Assembly: GCA_963204725.1 (NCBI GenBank)
Contig: CAUJHH010000035.1
Span: forward strand, 60,978-124,977
Length of the DNA: 64,000 nt
Source of the DNA: Planctomycetota bacterium
GTDB taxonomy: Bacteria; Planctomycetota; Phycisphaerae; Phycisphaerales; UBA1924
Direction of reading: 5' to 3'
This document shows, piece by piece, positions 11,530 to 20,471 of this stretch (positions within the stretch are counted from its first letter, which is position 1; the number at the start of each line of letters is the position of its first letter). Below the pieces are notes generated by a model, which made no database searches, was not told the origin of the DNA, and saw only the letters and a program-made list of their open reading frames with translations. Position numbers and translations under genes: made by a program.

Positions 11530-12432
11530 ATGACCACCACGTATCCCGGCGGCACTCAGACTTTCAACGGCACGACTTCGAACGCTTGCACGCCGAGCGG
11601 CGCGTACGGCACGCAGGGCTACTCGCCCGCGCCCTTCGCCGGCTCCACGATCGGTTCGCCGATCGCGAACCCCTACGTCGGGTTTGCTCAGCCCGGCTTC
11701 GGCTGGAATCCTTCGTACAACTGGCAGCATGCGAACGTGTGGAACGGCGCGCCGTCGTGGTACGGCGCGTTCCGCACCCCCACTTTCAACAATTGGTGGT
11801 CGAACCCCGGCCAGGCGTTTCAGGGCTCCACTGGATTTGGCGCATGGAACACGCCCGGTTTCTCGTATCCGCAGAGCGGTCTCAACGGCTGGTTCCCCCA
11901 GAGCCATGTGCCGCAGGGCTTCTTCGCTCAGAGCTTCGCGCCCCAGACCTGGAACGGGCAGGCCCCGTATGGCATCAGCGGCTCTGACGTCGGATTCAAC
12001 GGCTCCAACACGCCGTTCATCGCCGGCTACAACGGTCAGTTCAGCAACGGCTACAACACGCCGTTCTTTGGCGGCTACAACGGCCAGTTCAGCACCGGCT
12101 CCAACACGCCGTTCTTCGGCGGCTACAACGGCCAGTTCAGCACCGGCTCCAACACGCCGTTCTTCGGCGGCTACAACGGCCAGTTCAGCACCGGCTACAA
12201 CACGCCGTTCTTTGGCGGCTACAACGGCCAGTTCAGCACCGGCTACAACACGCCTTTCAACGGCTTCCAGGCACCGAGCTTTGCCGGGTTCCCTTGGTCG
12301 AACGCGTTTGGTCCGACGGGTTACGCGACCAACGCTTCGTTCCCCGGCGCGTATGTGAACTCGACCGTTCCGAGCAACGTGCCGAGCACGACGCCTTTCT
12401 CGGGCATCTGTACGCAGCGCGAAGCCGCCTGA
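11530..12432 (+). CDS. aromatic/Gly/Asn-rich tandem-repeat protein, unknown family
   Basis: A 300-aa protein of strongly biased composition (Gly, Asn, Ser, Phe, Tyr, Trp, Pro, Thr; very few charged residues). There is no signal peptide and no membrane segment. The N-terminal half carries irregular aromatic motifs (GFGWNPSYNW, GAPSWYGAF, TFNNWW). Residues about 158-245 are five 16-residue repeats of the form GYNTPFFGGYNGQFST plus a partial sixth. The ATG at 11530 is chosen for the AAGGAGCA just upstream. Composition resembles intrinsically disordered, prion-like or structural proteins. I recognise no family and give no function. Confidence 0.65.
   Translation: MTTTYPGGTQTFNGTTSNACTPSGAYGTQGYSPAPFAGSTIGSPIANPYVGFAQPGFGWNPSYNWQHANVWNGAPSWYGAFRTPTFNNWWSNPGQAFQGSTGFGAWNTPGFSYPQSGLNGWFPQSHVPQGFFAQSFAPQTWNGQAPYGISGSDVGFNGSNTPFIAGYNGQFSNGYNTPFFGGYNGQFSTGSNTPFFGGYNGQFSTGSNTPFFGGYNGQFSTGYNTPFFGGYNGQFSTGYNTPFNGFQAPSFAGFPWSNAFGPTGYATNASFPGAYVNSTVPSNVPSTTPFSGICTQREAA
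12001..12264 (+). repeat. 48-bp in-frame tandem repeat, five and a half units
   Basis: Units start at 12001, 12049, 12097, 12145, 12193 and 12241 (partial). Units 2-5 are nearly identical at DNA level, differing mainly by TCC/TAC (Ser/Tyr) at the second codon and TTC/TTT. The low divergence suggests recent expansion by slippage or unequal crossing over. Confidence 0.95.
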
Positions 12433-12465
12433 GCAGTCTTCACGAGATCCACATGATTCTCGCAC

Positions 12466-12489
12466 GCGACCCGCCATTCGGCGGGTCGC
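12466..12489 (+). terminator. hairpin after the repeat-protein gene
   Basis: A perfect 10-bp stem (GCGACCCGCC/GGCGGGTCGC) with loop ATTC lies 34 bases past the stop codon. No T-run follows, so termination is plausible but not typical. Confidence 0.5.
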
Positions 12490-12633
12490 TGTGCATCGGG
12501 CGGCGAGCAGAGGCAGTTGCTCCGGGCGAACACTCTCAGTTAAGGGCGTTCCATGGAGTGGATGCAACCATGTGCGATCCAACGTCGCTCGCACTCGCCC
12601 TCGTGGGCGAACTGCTCGCCGGCGTCGGCTGCG

Positions 12634-12870
12634 TCAGAGCGAGAGAAGCATAAGGCGGACCAGCAGCGCAACGACCTCGACGAGAAGCAGCAGCTCGATC
12701 AGTGTGAACGCGGATCGGGCGGACCGGATCTGGGAGGGGCAAGGCTTCGACAGGAAGCGGTCGCCTTCGTCGAGGCCCTGGCGGGTCGAGCGGAAGATAG
12801 AGCAGGTGACGCGGGCTCGATTGCGGTCTCGTGTGCGTTGCGCGAAGGATCTGACATGGGCGTGCTCCGG
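12634..12870 (-). pseudogene. prepilin-like fragment without a normal start codon
   Basis: A minus-strand open frame of 79 codons between a TAG and a TGA ends in a type IV prepilin/pseudopilin N-terminal signature: RSAFTLIELLLLVEVVALL followed by VRLMLLSL and the stop. The Phe of FTLIEL is encoded at 12708-12706. The Glu at position +5 and the hydrophobic helix are intact, but nothing follows the helix. The frame contains no ATG, GTG or TTG. A CTG about 15 codons before the signature, with GAAGG upstream of it, is the only candidate start. I read it as a decayed pseudopilin gene; a tiny CTG-initiated protein is the alternative. Confidence 0.45.
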
Positions 12871-13015
12871 CTACGGCCCCGGTGAGAGCCACTGAAACGC
12901 AACGGGGGCCTTGAACCGGAGCCACGGTTTCGATTACGCTGGGTGATTGGTTCCCGGACGGTGCGGATCGAGGCGGCGTCCGGCTCATGGTCACACCACG
13001 CGGCAGGAGATAGAG

Positions 13016-15592
13016 ATGCGAGCAATTCCCACGGTGATCTTGTCGATTGTCGGCCTCGCGGCCGGCGCCGTCGGCCCCGAACCTTGGACTTCGATCGACG
13101 GTGGTCCCGGGGCAGACCCCGGCACATGCCCCCAGTACTTCCTTCACGACCGGCCGGTACGCGTCGTGCCGATGCCCGCGACGGGAGTCTCAAGAATTGA
13201 TGAGGTGACGTTCGTCTCGACGGAGGATGGCCCAGACGGCGATTCCTCTCGCGAGATTGCCTTCACACCGGACGGCACGCAGGCGGTCATCATCAACGCC
13301 CAGACCAACACGATGACGTTCCTCGACATCGCGACTCGAACCGTGACACACTCGGTGACAGTGGGGGAGTATCCGGTCGATGTCGCGGTGACGCCCAACG
13401 GCCAGTACGCGCTGGCGACGAACGTCTTCTCGAACTCACTCTCCGTGGTGGACATCGCGACGCACACCGAGATCGCGCAGGTGCCGCTCTTCGGCGAGGA
13501 GCCGTACAGCGTCTCGGTCACGCCCGATGGGGCGTACGCGGTCGTCGGCGTCATCAACGACGCGGTTTTCAGCTCGTTCTCCGTTGTGGACCTCGCGACA
13601 CTGACGGAAGTCCGCGTGATCGACTCGGCGTCTCAGGGTGCGATTGGCGGCTACTTCACGCCCGAGTACGGCATCTTTGGCGACACGTTCACGCAGTTCG
13701 CGCTCTCGGCCGATGGGACAAAGATCGTCTACCCCCAGCGCTTCAATGACACCATCTATGTCTACGACATCGCAACCGGCGCGGAACTCGCGGCGCTCCC
13801 TACGTTCGATCAGCCGGCGGCGGTTGATGTGTCGTCGGTCGGCAACTTCGCGGTCGTCTCGTGCGAGGGGTCCTCACGGCGCGTGGTGCGCGTCGACCTC
13901 GCGACGAATACGCTCGGCGCGTCGTTCGGCACGACGGCGGACCTTTACTGGAGCAAGGTGCGGGTGACGCCGGACGGCGCGTACGCCGTGACATCGCAGC
14001 TCAATGAGATCGAATTCGTGAACCTGACCACCGGGGCGCTCAACCGCCTCTCGACGGGCTCTCCGGGTGATATCGAATTCTCGGCGGACGGGCAGTACGC
14101 GTTCGTCTCGAACTTCAGCAGCCGCATCATCAGTCTCGCGACACGGACGCAGGTCGGCTCAGTAACCTACGCCGCGTGCGCCGAAGCGGCGACAAGCCCC
14201 GTCGCAAACATCGCCGTCGCGCTCAACAACCGCTTCGGTGAGGACGTCCACATCTACAACATCAACGGCGCGTCGTCTTCACTCTTGGGCGCGACGCTGA
14301 CGGGTCTGCCCAAGGAGGGCGACTCGACGCGAGAACTCGCCATGTCGCCGGATGGCCAGACGCTGTTCTTCGGGCACTGCACGAGCCGCACCGCGGGATT
14401 CATGGACCTCGGGGCCAACACGATCTCTCCGTTGATCGACACGGCATTTCGGACGCTGGATGCGGCGGTCACGCCCGATGGCGCGTACGCCGTGACGACG
14501 AACGCGGACGGGCAGACCGTCTCGGTTATCGACACGTTCTCTCGCACGCGCGTGGCACAGCTCCCGGTTTCGGACCGTCCGTCGCGCGTGCGCATCAGCC
14601 CGGACAGCGCTTTCGCCTACGTGCTGACACTCGCGGGCACCGACCGGATCCACAAGATCGCGCTGAACGGGTCATCTTCTGCCGTGGTGGCGACGCAACT
14701 CGCGGGCCAGACTGGTGCGGTCGGCTATTCGTTCTCTGAGTTCAGCGGCATCGGGCTCTCGCCCGACGGGTCGCTGCTTGCGGTCTGCCGCTCGTTCGAC
14801 GACCTGCTCCGGCTGATCGACACGTCAACGATGGCAATTGTCGCCGACGTGCCGTGCGATCCGACGGCGAGCACGGACTTCCCGCTTCGGGTGCTCTTCA
14901 ACCACACCGGGTCTCGTGCGTATGTCTCGACCAACTTCGGCGACACGATCACGGTGGTGAACATCGCGGGCGCGGGCTCGAGCGTGATCACCAACATTCC
15001 AGGGATCGACTCGCCTCTTTCGCTCGATCTCGACGCAGCCGGAGACTTCCTCTATGTCGGCACCGCGGGATTCGGGACCGGCCGGGTTTGTGTGATCGAT
15101 ACGGCGACAAACGCGATTGTGAAGACGATCACGCTCGCAGCCAACGGAACGATTCGCTCGACATACCTCTCCGCTGCTGACGGCAAGCTCTATGCCGCTG
15201 GGTCCGATAATGATGGGGGGCGACTGTGGATCTTCAACGCGAACGGCGCGGGAACCACGCTCGATCGATCCATCGGGCTCTCAGCGGCTCCTGCTGACCT
15301 CGCGTTCTCAGAGGCGTACGGACAGGCGATCGTCTCGCTGCCGGTTCCGGATGGCGTTGACATCGTGCAGGTTCGGACGCTCTGCACAGCGGATGTGAAC
15401 GGCGACACGCTCGTCGACATCCTGGACTTCCTGGACTTCCTCGATTCGTTCGGCAATTGCGAGAACCAGCCCGCGCCGTGTGGTACGGTCGTGGACGCCG
15501 ATTTCAACGGCGACACGATCGTCGACATCCTCGACTTCCTGGACTTCCTCGACGCCTTCGGCGGCCAGTCCTCCGGCGCTTGCGCCAGCTGA
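13016..15592 (+). CDS. secreted YncE-like beta-propeller protein with C-terminal dockerin-like repeats
   Basis: An 858-aa exported protein. A signal peptide of about 20 residues is followed by many YncE/YVTN-type propeller repeats (VAVTPNGQYAL, VSVTPDGAYAV, VTPDGAYAVTT), each of about 45 residues, enough for two propellers. The C-terminus carries two dockerin-like calcium-loop repeats, ADVNGDTLVDILDFLDFLD and ADFNGDTIVDILDFLDFLD, bounded by cysteines, as in planctomycete dockerin-anchored proteins. AGGAG before the ATG supports this start. Probably extracellular or surface-attached; the ligand of the propeller is unknown. A strong terminator follows. Confidence 0.75.
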   Translation: MRAIPTVILSIVGLAAGAVGPEPWTSIDGGPGADPGTCPQYFLHDRPVRVVPMPATGVSRIDEVTFVSTEDGPDGDSSREIAFTPDGTQAVIINAQTNTMTFLDIATRTVTHSVTVGEYPVDVAVTPNGQYALATNVFSNSLSVVDIATHTEIAQVPLFGEEPYSVSVTPDGAYAVVGVINDAVFSSFSVVDLATLTEVRVIDSASQGAIGGYFTPEYGIFGDTFTQFALSADGTKIVYPQRFNDTIYVYDIATGAELAALPTFDQPAAVDVSSVGNFAVVSCEGSSRRVVRVDLATNTLGASFGTTADLYWSKVRVTPDGAYAVTSQLNEIEFVNLTTGALNRLSTGSPGDIEFSADGQYAFVSNFSSRIISLATRTQVGSVTYAACAEAATSPVANIAVALNNRFGEDVHIYNINGASSSLLGATLTGLPKEGDSTRELAMSPDGQTLFFGHCTSRTAGFMDLGANTISPLIDTAFRTLDAAVTPDGAYAVTTNADGQTVSVIDTFSRTRVAQLPVSDRPSRVRISPDSAFAYVLTLAGTDRIHKIALNGSSSAVVATQLAGQTGAVGYSFSEFSGIGLSPDGSLLAVCRSFDDLLRLIDTSTMAIVADVPCDPTASTDFPLRVLFNHTGSRAYVSTNFGDTITVVNIAGAGSSVITNIPGIDSPLSLDLDAAGDFLYVGTAGFGTGRVCVIDTATNAIVKTITLAANGTIRSTYLSAADGKLYAAGSDNDGGRLWIFNANGAGTTLDRSIGLSAAPADLAFSEAYGQAIVSLPVPDGVDIVQVRTLCTADVNGDTLVDILDFLDFLDSFGNCENQPAPCGTVVDADFNGDTIVDILDFLDFLDAFGGQSSGACAS

Positions 15593-15623
15593 TCCGGCCA
15601 GAAGCGGATTCGCTCAAAGAACG

Positions 15624-15652
15624 GAGCCCGGCCATTCGGCCGGGCTCTTTTT
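15624..15652 (+). terminator. strong intrinsic terminator, probably bidirectional
   Basis: A perfect 10-bp stem (GAGCCCGGCC/GGCCGGGCTC, loop ATTC) is followed by TTTTTC on the plus strand, ending the propeller gene. On the minus strand the same stem is followed by CGTTCTTTG and could end the tRNA transcript. Confidence 0.88.
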
Positions 15653-15695
15653 CTTGGTGTGGCAGAGCCCGCAGGGTCTGCGGGAAGCGGAGAAG

Positions 15696-15767
15696 AGCCA
15701 CCTCGGGGATTTGAACCCCGGACCTATGCTTTACGAAAGCATCGCTCTACCGCTGAGCTAAGGTGGC
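15696..15767 (-). tRNA. tRNA-Thr (anticodon CGT)
   Basis: On the minus strand the sequence folds into a full cloverleaf. The acceptor stem is GCCACCT/AGGTGGC, the D arm is GCTC...GAGC, and the anticodon stem ATGCT/AGCAT carries loop TTCGTAA. The T stem is CGGGG/CCCCG with loop TTCAAAT. Anticodon CGT reads the threonine codon ACG. The discriminator base is T, and CCA is not encoded. It lies 96 bases downstream of hflX on the same strand, so it may be transcribed with it, and ends just before the bidirectional terminator. Confidence 0.95.
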
Positions 15768-15863
15768 GTGCCGCCTGATCGTTCGGGCGGAGCGGGGGAA
15801 GTATCGCCCGTCCAAGTCCCCGCGTCCACCCCGAGTGGCGGGTTCGGCGAGGATCGGCCGTGA

Positions 15864-17273
15864 TCAGCGGGGAACTCGGCGCTTTCGGGCTGATTCTGCG
15901 GGGTGTGTGGTCTCCGGTTCGTCGGGGAGCAGTTCCATGCGAGATCCGGCCGCCCGGAGCTGGTCGAGCTGGCGCTTGCCGATCCTCGCCCTGATGGTCG
16001 CGTGGGTGACGTCGTAGTCCCGGTCGAGGACCTCGCCCCTGTTCTCGATGATGTGGATCGCCTTGGCCTCGCTGAGGGGGACACGGATTCGAACCTCGGA
16101 GACCGGGCCTCGGGCGTGCTCGCGAACAATGTGCTCGAGCTCGACCTGTCCACGGCGCATGCGGCCATCGGGCCCAGGGAGCGACGAGACCGCGATCGCG
16201 CCCGGGGATCGGGACTGCCATTCCAGCAACGCCGCGTTGTCCGAGAGTCGATCGGCCTTGTTGAGCAGCACCACGACCGTGGGCTCGGTCCACGGTTCGC
16301 CCTCCCGGGCCTCGCGTGCGGCGGTCGACTTGAAGAGCTCGGCGAGTGTGGTTTCTACCGTGCGGAACTGCAACTCCGCAGCGGGATCGGCGACGTCGAG
16401 CACGACGAGAAGCAGGTCGGCATGGGTCGCCTCTTCCAGCGTGGCGCGGAACGATGCGATGAGGTTGTGCGGCAGGTCGCGAACAAAGCCGACCGTGTCC
16501 GACAGCATCACACCGAGCCCGCCACCGAGGTCCCACTCACGCGTTCGCGTGACAAGCGTCGCGAACACGCGGTCATCGGCGTACGCGCCGCCAGTCGTGA
16601 GCGTGTTGAAGAGAGTGCTCTTGCCAGCGTTGGTGTATCCGACAAGCCCGACGGTGACATGGTCACTGCGGCGCTTTCGAACTTCGCGGCGCTTGCGGCC
16701 TTGGATCTCTTCCAATTCGCGTTGCAGGTCGAGCTTGCGGGCCTGCACGAGGCGACGGTCGGTCTCGAGCTGTTGCTCACCAGGCCCGCGCCCGCCGATG
16801 CCGCCGCCTGCCTGGCGTTCGAGGTGGCTCCACATCGACTTCAGGCGCGGAAAGGTGTACTCGAGCTGGGCGAGCTCGACCTGCAGCTTCGCCTCGTGGG
16901 TCGTGGCACGCCCGGCGAAGATGTCGAGGATGAGTTCGCTCCGGTCGATGACCTTTCGCTTGACGATCTCTTCGATGTTGCTGATCTGGCGCGGAGACAG
17001 GTCGTGGTCGAAGATCACGGTCGAGGCATCGGTCGCTTCGCAGATGCCGCGAAGCTCATCGACCTTGCCACGCCCCATGAACATGCCGGCCTCCGGTCGG
17101 TCTCGGCGCTGTTCCACCTCCCCAACAACGAGTGCGCCGGCCTGCTCAGCCAGAGCCCTGAGCTCACCAAACGGGTTGGCGGGGTCGTAGTTGGAGTCCG
17201 GGAGCCGGACCGCCGCGAGGATCGCCCTCTCGGCCTGAACTTTGATTGTCGAGCGTTCTTTGTGTGCGGTCAT
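15864..17273 (-). CDS. hflX: GTPase HflX
   Basis: Ribosome-associated GTPase of 469 aa that splits or rescues stalled 70S ribosomes. The N-terminal HflX domain shows GMFMGRGKVDEL and FDHDLSPRQISNIE. A coiled-coil linker (GRGPGEQQLETDRR...) precedes the G domain, whose motifs are intact: G1 GYTNAGKST near residue 215, G3 DTVGFVRDLP, G4 NKAD, with DLLLVVLDVADP between. The C-terminal domain and a basic tail (ARKRRVPR) follow. There is no Shine-Dalgarno sequence; GACACT 7 bases before the ATG is a weak leaderless-type -10. The product fits the ribosome-quality theme of tsaD and the GGQ protein nearby. Confidence 0.95.
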   Translation of the reverse strand: MTAHKERSTIKVQAERAILAAVRLPDSNYDPANPFGELRALAEQAGALVVGEVEQRRDRPEAGMFMGRGKVDELRGICEATDASTVIFDHDLSPRQISNIEEIVKRKVIDRSELILDIFAGRATTHEAKLQVELAQLEYTFPRLKSMWSHLERQAGGGIGGRGPGEQQLETDRRLVQARKLDLQRELEEIQGRKRREVRKRRSDHVTVGLVGYTNAGKSTLFNTLTTGGAYADDRVFATLVTRTREWDLGGGLGVMLSDTVGFVRDLPHNLIASFRATLEEATHADLLLVVLDVADPAAELQFRTVETTLAELFKSTAAREAREGEPWTEPTVVVLLNKADRLSDNAALLEWQSRSPGAIAVSSLPGPDGRMRRGQVELEHIVREHARGPVSEVRIRVPLSEAKAIHIIENRGEVLDRDYDVTHATIRARIGKRQLDQLRAAGSRMELLPDEPETTHPAESARKRRVPR

Positions 17274-17321
17274 GCGTGCTAGTGTCTCGCCTCCGCAGCA
17301 TTCTACGCGTGCGGCGGTCGG

Positions 17322-17672
17322 TCACCCGGGGTCGGCCGTTCGGACCGATTCTGCGGGAATGGACGCGAGGACCGCCCCGCACTCCGGGCACGCGACGATC
17401 CCCCGGACGAGCGTGGAAGTGTCGTAGCCGCAGGCGTGGCAGCGGCCTGCTGCGAACATGGGCCGGTCGCGATGGTACACACGGAGGTACGTGTTCCGTA
17501 TCGCCCGGAGAGCGACGATGAAGCTCCACACACCCGAGATGACAAACACGCTGACCCAGAGCAACTGAAGGCCGGGCGGCGAGCCGGCGGCCCCGATCGA
17601 CGCAACGAAGAGGACAACGAGCGACGCCCCGAAGGCGACAAGCGGGATGGCGGTCTTGAGTCGGACACGCAT
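17322..17672 (-). CDS. small membrane protein with C-terminal zinc knuckle
   Basis: A 116-aa protein with two hydrophobic helices (about residues 7-30 and 35-58), then a short basic stretch. The C-terminal knuckle CHACGYD...CPECG has four cysteines suited to one zinc. The same knuckle pattern occurs in the proteins at 30036-31020 and in the transporter at 54911. The function is unknown. It has no ribosome-binding site but TATGAT 8 bases before the ATG. It lies 48 bases upstream of hflX on the same strand and may be co-transcribed with it. Confidence 0.65.
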   Translation of the reverse strand: MRVRLKTAIPLVAFGASLVVLFVASIGAAGSPPGLQLLWVSVFVISGVWSFIVALRAIRNTYLRVYHRDRPMFAAGRCHACGYDTSTLVRGIVACPECGAVLASIPAESVRTADPG

Positions 17673-17680
17673 CGGGGGGC

Positions 17681-17686
17681 ATCATA
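17681..17686 (-). promoter_or_regulatory. -10-like TATGAT for a leaderless start
   Basis: TATGAT on the minus strand, 8 bases before the ATG at 17672; no Shine-Dalgarno sequence lies between. Confidence 0.45.
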
Positions 17687-17768
17687 AGGATCAAGGGGAT
17701 GGGTCCGAGGTTGTCACCGGGCGAACCTACGCTTGTATACCTGTCGGGGCACCAACTCGGAGACACCC

Positions 17769-19421
17769 TTGAAGACCGCCAGATTCATGACGAAAGCAGT
17801 GCTCTTCTCGACGCTGGCCGTGGCCGTGGTTGGGTCGACGCTGGCGATTGCGCAGCGCGACGACTTCGCATTCTTCGACCCGCTCATGGACGTGAAGGGC
17901 GCGATCGATCGCTTCTACCTGGAGGAGCCCGACGAGAAGGCCTTGCAGACGGGCGCGATCGAGGGGATGGTCGCGACGCTGAACGACCCGTACACCGTCT
18001 ATGTGCCCGCGCGCGAGCGAAAGGACTTCGATAAGGAACTCACCGGCGAGTACGTCGGAATCGGGGCCCAGATCCAGATCCGGGACGGGTGGCTGACGAT
18101 CGCATCGCCGCTCGAGGATTCGCCCGCGTTCCGGGCGGGGATCATGGCCGACGATCGGGTGGTAAAGATCAACGGAGAGTCCACGTTCGGGTTCACCGAC
18201 GAGCAGAGCGTCGAGAAGCTGACCGGCGAGCCGAACACGAAGGTCACGCTCACGCTGGAGCGCAAGGGCGAACAGTTTGACGTCGAGATCACGCGCGAGC
18301 AGATCAAGACCAGATCCGTGAAGGGCTTCCATCGCGATCCGACCGACGCCCAGAAGTGGCAGTCGTTCATCGATCCCGTGCGCAAGATCGTCTACCTCCG
18401 ATTGACCCAGTTCACGCCCAACTGCTCGGCCGAGATCGCCGACGCGCTGCGCCAGGCTGGCGCGGAGAAGGGCGAGGTCAAGGGCCTCATCCTCGACCTC
18501 CGCTGGAACGGCGGAGGGGTGCTGCAGGACGCGATCGCGATCGCGGACATGTTTCTCAAGGATGGCGTGATCGTTTCCACCAAGGGGCGGGCACATCCGG
18601 AGGAGGTCGCGCGGGCGTCGGCTCCCGGCACACTCCCGGACTTTCCTATCGCTGTGCTCGCCAACTCGAACTCCGCATCCGCATCGGAGGTGCTGGCGGG
18701 CGCCCTCGCAGAGAACGGGCGTGCGATCGTCATCGGCACACGGACCTTCGGAAAGGGGCTCGTGCAGGCCGTTCGCACGCTCCCGAACTCCGGCGGCGCG
18801 CAGCTGAAGATCACCGAGCAGGCGTACTACCTCCCCTCGGGGCGATCGCTTCATCGCAAGGGCGACTCGGTTGAGTGGGGCGTCGACCCGACCGACGGCT
18901 TCTACATCCCCATCACCGACGAGGAGCTCATCGAACTCTTCACCGTCCGGCGCGAGCAGGAGGTCATCCGGGGCGGCGCGTCCGAGTCCGAGCAGGACTG
19001 GTCCGATCCGGACAAGATCCTCGAGAAACTGAAGGATCGGCAGATGGCCGCGGCCCTGCGCGCCATGCAGGCCAAGGTCGATTCGGGCGAGTGGCTCAAG
19101 ACGGGCGGACCGCTGCCCGAGCGCGGCGCGCAGGCCGGCGAGGAACTCGCACGCCTCATGCTGACCCGTGAAAGAGTCGAGCGAGAGCTCATCCGCATGG
19201 ACGAGCGAATCGAGTTGCTCCAGACCGCGAGCGGCAAGCCCGCCGAGTTGCCGGACCTCTGGGCCGACGATGTCGATCCGACCGGTGGCCGGGTGGTCGT
19301 GTACGACAAGGACGGCAAGGAAATCTCCCAGCTCTCCATCACCGGGCCGAACCTGGAGCGGGCTCTCCAACTCGCGGATCTCAAGAAAGAGGCCGAAGAA
19401 GAATCGAAGCCGGGTGAGTGA
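17769..19421 (+). CDS. S41-family C-terminal processing protease (Ctp-like)
   Basis: Exported serine protease of 550 aa. The N-terminus MKTARFMTKAVLFSTLAVAV is a signal peptide or anchor. A PDZ domain spans about residues 85-170 (GEYVGIGAQIQI, AGIMADDRVVKINGE). The S41 catalytic core has the serine in NSNSASASEVLAGAL and the lysine in RTFGKGLVQ, with the LDLRWNGGG motif between. The C-terminal 130 residues form a helical extension. A TTG start at 17769 is chosen because GGAG lies 6 bases upstream; an ATG at 17787 is the alternative. The gene ends 3 bases before tsaD and probably heads its operon. Confidence 0.9.
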   Translation: MKTARFMTKAVLFSTLAVAVVGSTLAIAQRDDFAFFDPLMDVKGAIDRFYLEEPDEKALQTGAIEGMVATLNDPYTVYVPARERKDFDKELTGEYVGIGAQIQIRDGWLTIASPLEDSPAFRAGIMADDRVVKINGESTFGFTDEQSVEKLTGEPNTKVTLTLERKGEQFDVEITREQIKTRSVKGFHRDPTDAQKWQSFIDPVRKIVYLRLTQFTPNCSAEIADALRQAGAEKGEVKGLILDLRWNGGGVLQDAIAIADMFLKDGVIVSTKGRAHPEEVARASAPGTLPDFPIAVLANSNSASASEVLAGALAENGRAIVIGTRTFGKGLVQAVRTLPNSGGAQLKITEQAYYLPSGRSLHRKGDSVEWGVDPTDGFYIPITDEELIELFTVRREQEVIRGGASESEQDWSDPDKILEKLKDRQMAAALRAMQAKVDSGEWLKTGGPLPERGAQAGEELARLMLTRERVERELIRMDERIELLQTASGKPAELPDLWADDVDPTGGRVVVYDKDGKEISQLSITGPNLERALQLADLKKEAEEESKPGE

Positions 19422-19424
19422 CCG

Positions 19425-20471
19425 GTGCTGACGCTCGGGATCGAATCATCGTGCGACGAAACGGCGGCATCCGTTGTCGAGGACGGGTGGCGGGTGCGCT
19501 CGTCGGTCGTGGCGTCGCAGAACAGTCTCCACGCCGAATACCGAGGCGTCGTCCCGGAACTCGCCGGCCGTGCGCATGTCGAGAAGATCCTGCCAGTCGT
19601 GCGTGCCGCGCTGAAGGAAGCCGGCTTGTCGCTGGAAGACATCGGGATGATCGCGGTGGGGCATCGGCCTGGCCTCATCGGCTCGCTCCTGGTCGGGCTG
19701 ACCGCTGCCAAAGCGCTGGCGTGGACAAGGGGCCTGCCACTGATCGGAGTCGATCATGTGCACGCCCACCTTTGCTCGCCATTGCTCGATGTCGCGGAGG
19801 GCGAGCAACCCCAGTTTCCAGCACTCGGAATCGTCGTGAGCGGCGGCCACACATCGATGTATCGAATGGAATCACCTGTCGGGCTCACACGCCTCGGCGC
19901 GACCATCGACGACGCGATCGGCGAGGCCTACGACAAGGCCGCGACGCTCCTGGACCTGCCCTTCCCGGGCGGGCCGAATCTCGATCGGCTGGCATCGGAA
20001 CCTGAAGCGAACGACCGCGCGTTCGAACTGCCGATCTCCCGGATCAATCCCACCTCGCTCGACTTCTCCTTCAGCGGCCTGAAGACCGCGACGATGATGG
20101 CCGTGCGGGGCGATCCGCAGGGACGAGCGGCCCAGCGGCGACAGGCGAGCGAGTTGCCCCACAACGTGCGACGCGACATCGCAGCCTCGTTCCAGCGAGC
20201 CGCCGTCGAGGCCGTGCTGCTCAAGCTCGGGCGAGCCATCGACGCCAATCCATGCCGCTCGATCTTGGTCGGAGGCGGGGTCTCTGCAAACTCTCGCCTG
20301 AGGGCCGCTCTGCTCGAACTCGGCGCCACGCGCGGCCTGGACGTTCGATTGCCCCCGATGAGATACTGCATCGACAACGCCGCGATGGTCGCGGGCCTGG
20401 CGTTCGCGCTTCGGGCAACGGGGCGGGTTGACGATCTGACGCTCGAGCCAACACCGACAACAGCATGCTGA
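19425..20471 (+). CDS. tsaD: tRNA N6-threonylcarbamoyladenosine transferase TsaD
   Basis: ASKHA-fold enzyme (348 aa) that transfers the threonylcarbamoyl group to A37 of ANN-decoding tRNAs in the cytoplasm, working with TsaB/TsaC/TsaE. The N-terminal signature LGIESSCDET, the metal-binding HVHAH (H111, H113, H115), VSGGHT and the C-terminal VGGGVSANSRLR are all intact. The start is GTG, 3 bases after the protease stop codon. The 3' end overlaps the next gene by 7 bases, so translation of the two is probably coupled. Confidence 0.96.
   Translation: MLTLGIESSCDETAASVVEDGWRVRSSVVASQNSLHAEYRGVVPELAGRAHVEKILPVVRAALKEAGLSLEDIGMIAVGHRPGLIGSLLVGLTAAKALAWTRGLPLIGVDHVHAHLCSPLLDVAEGEQPQFPALGIVVSGGHTSMYRMESPVGLTRLGATIDDAIGEAYDKAATLLDLPFPGGPNLDRLASEPEANDRAFELPISRINPTSLDFSFSGLKTATMMAVRGDPQGRAAQRRQASELPHNVRRDIAASFQRAAVEAVLLKLGRAIDANPCRSILVGGGVSANSRLRAALLELGATRGLDVRLPPMRYCIDNAAMVAGLAFALRATGRVDDLTLEPTPTTAC

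Noticed and set aside
12001..12264. Regular repeats that could suggest a CRISPR array
   Set aside because: The units are contiguous, in frame with a protein and have no unique spacers; no cas genes are present.
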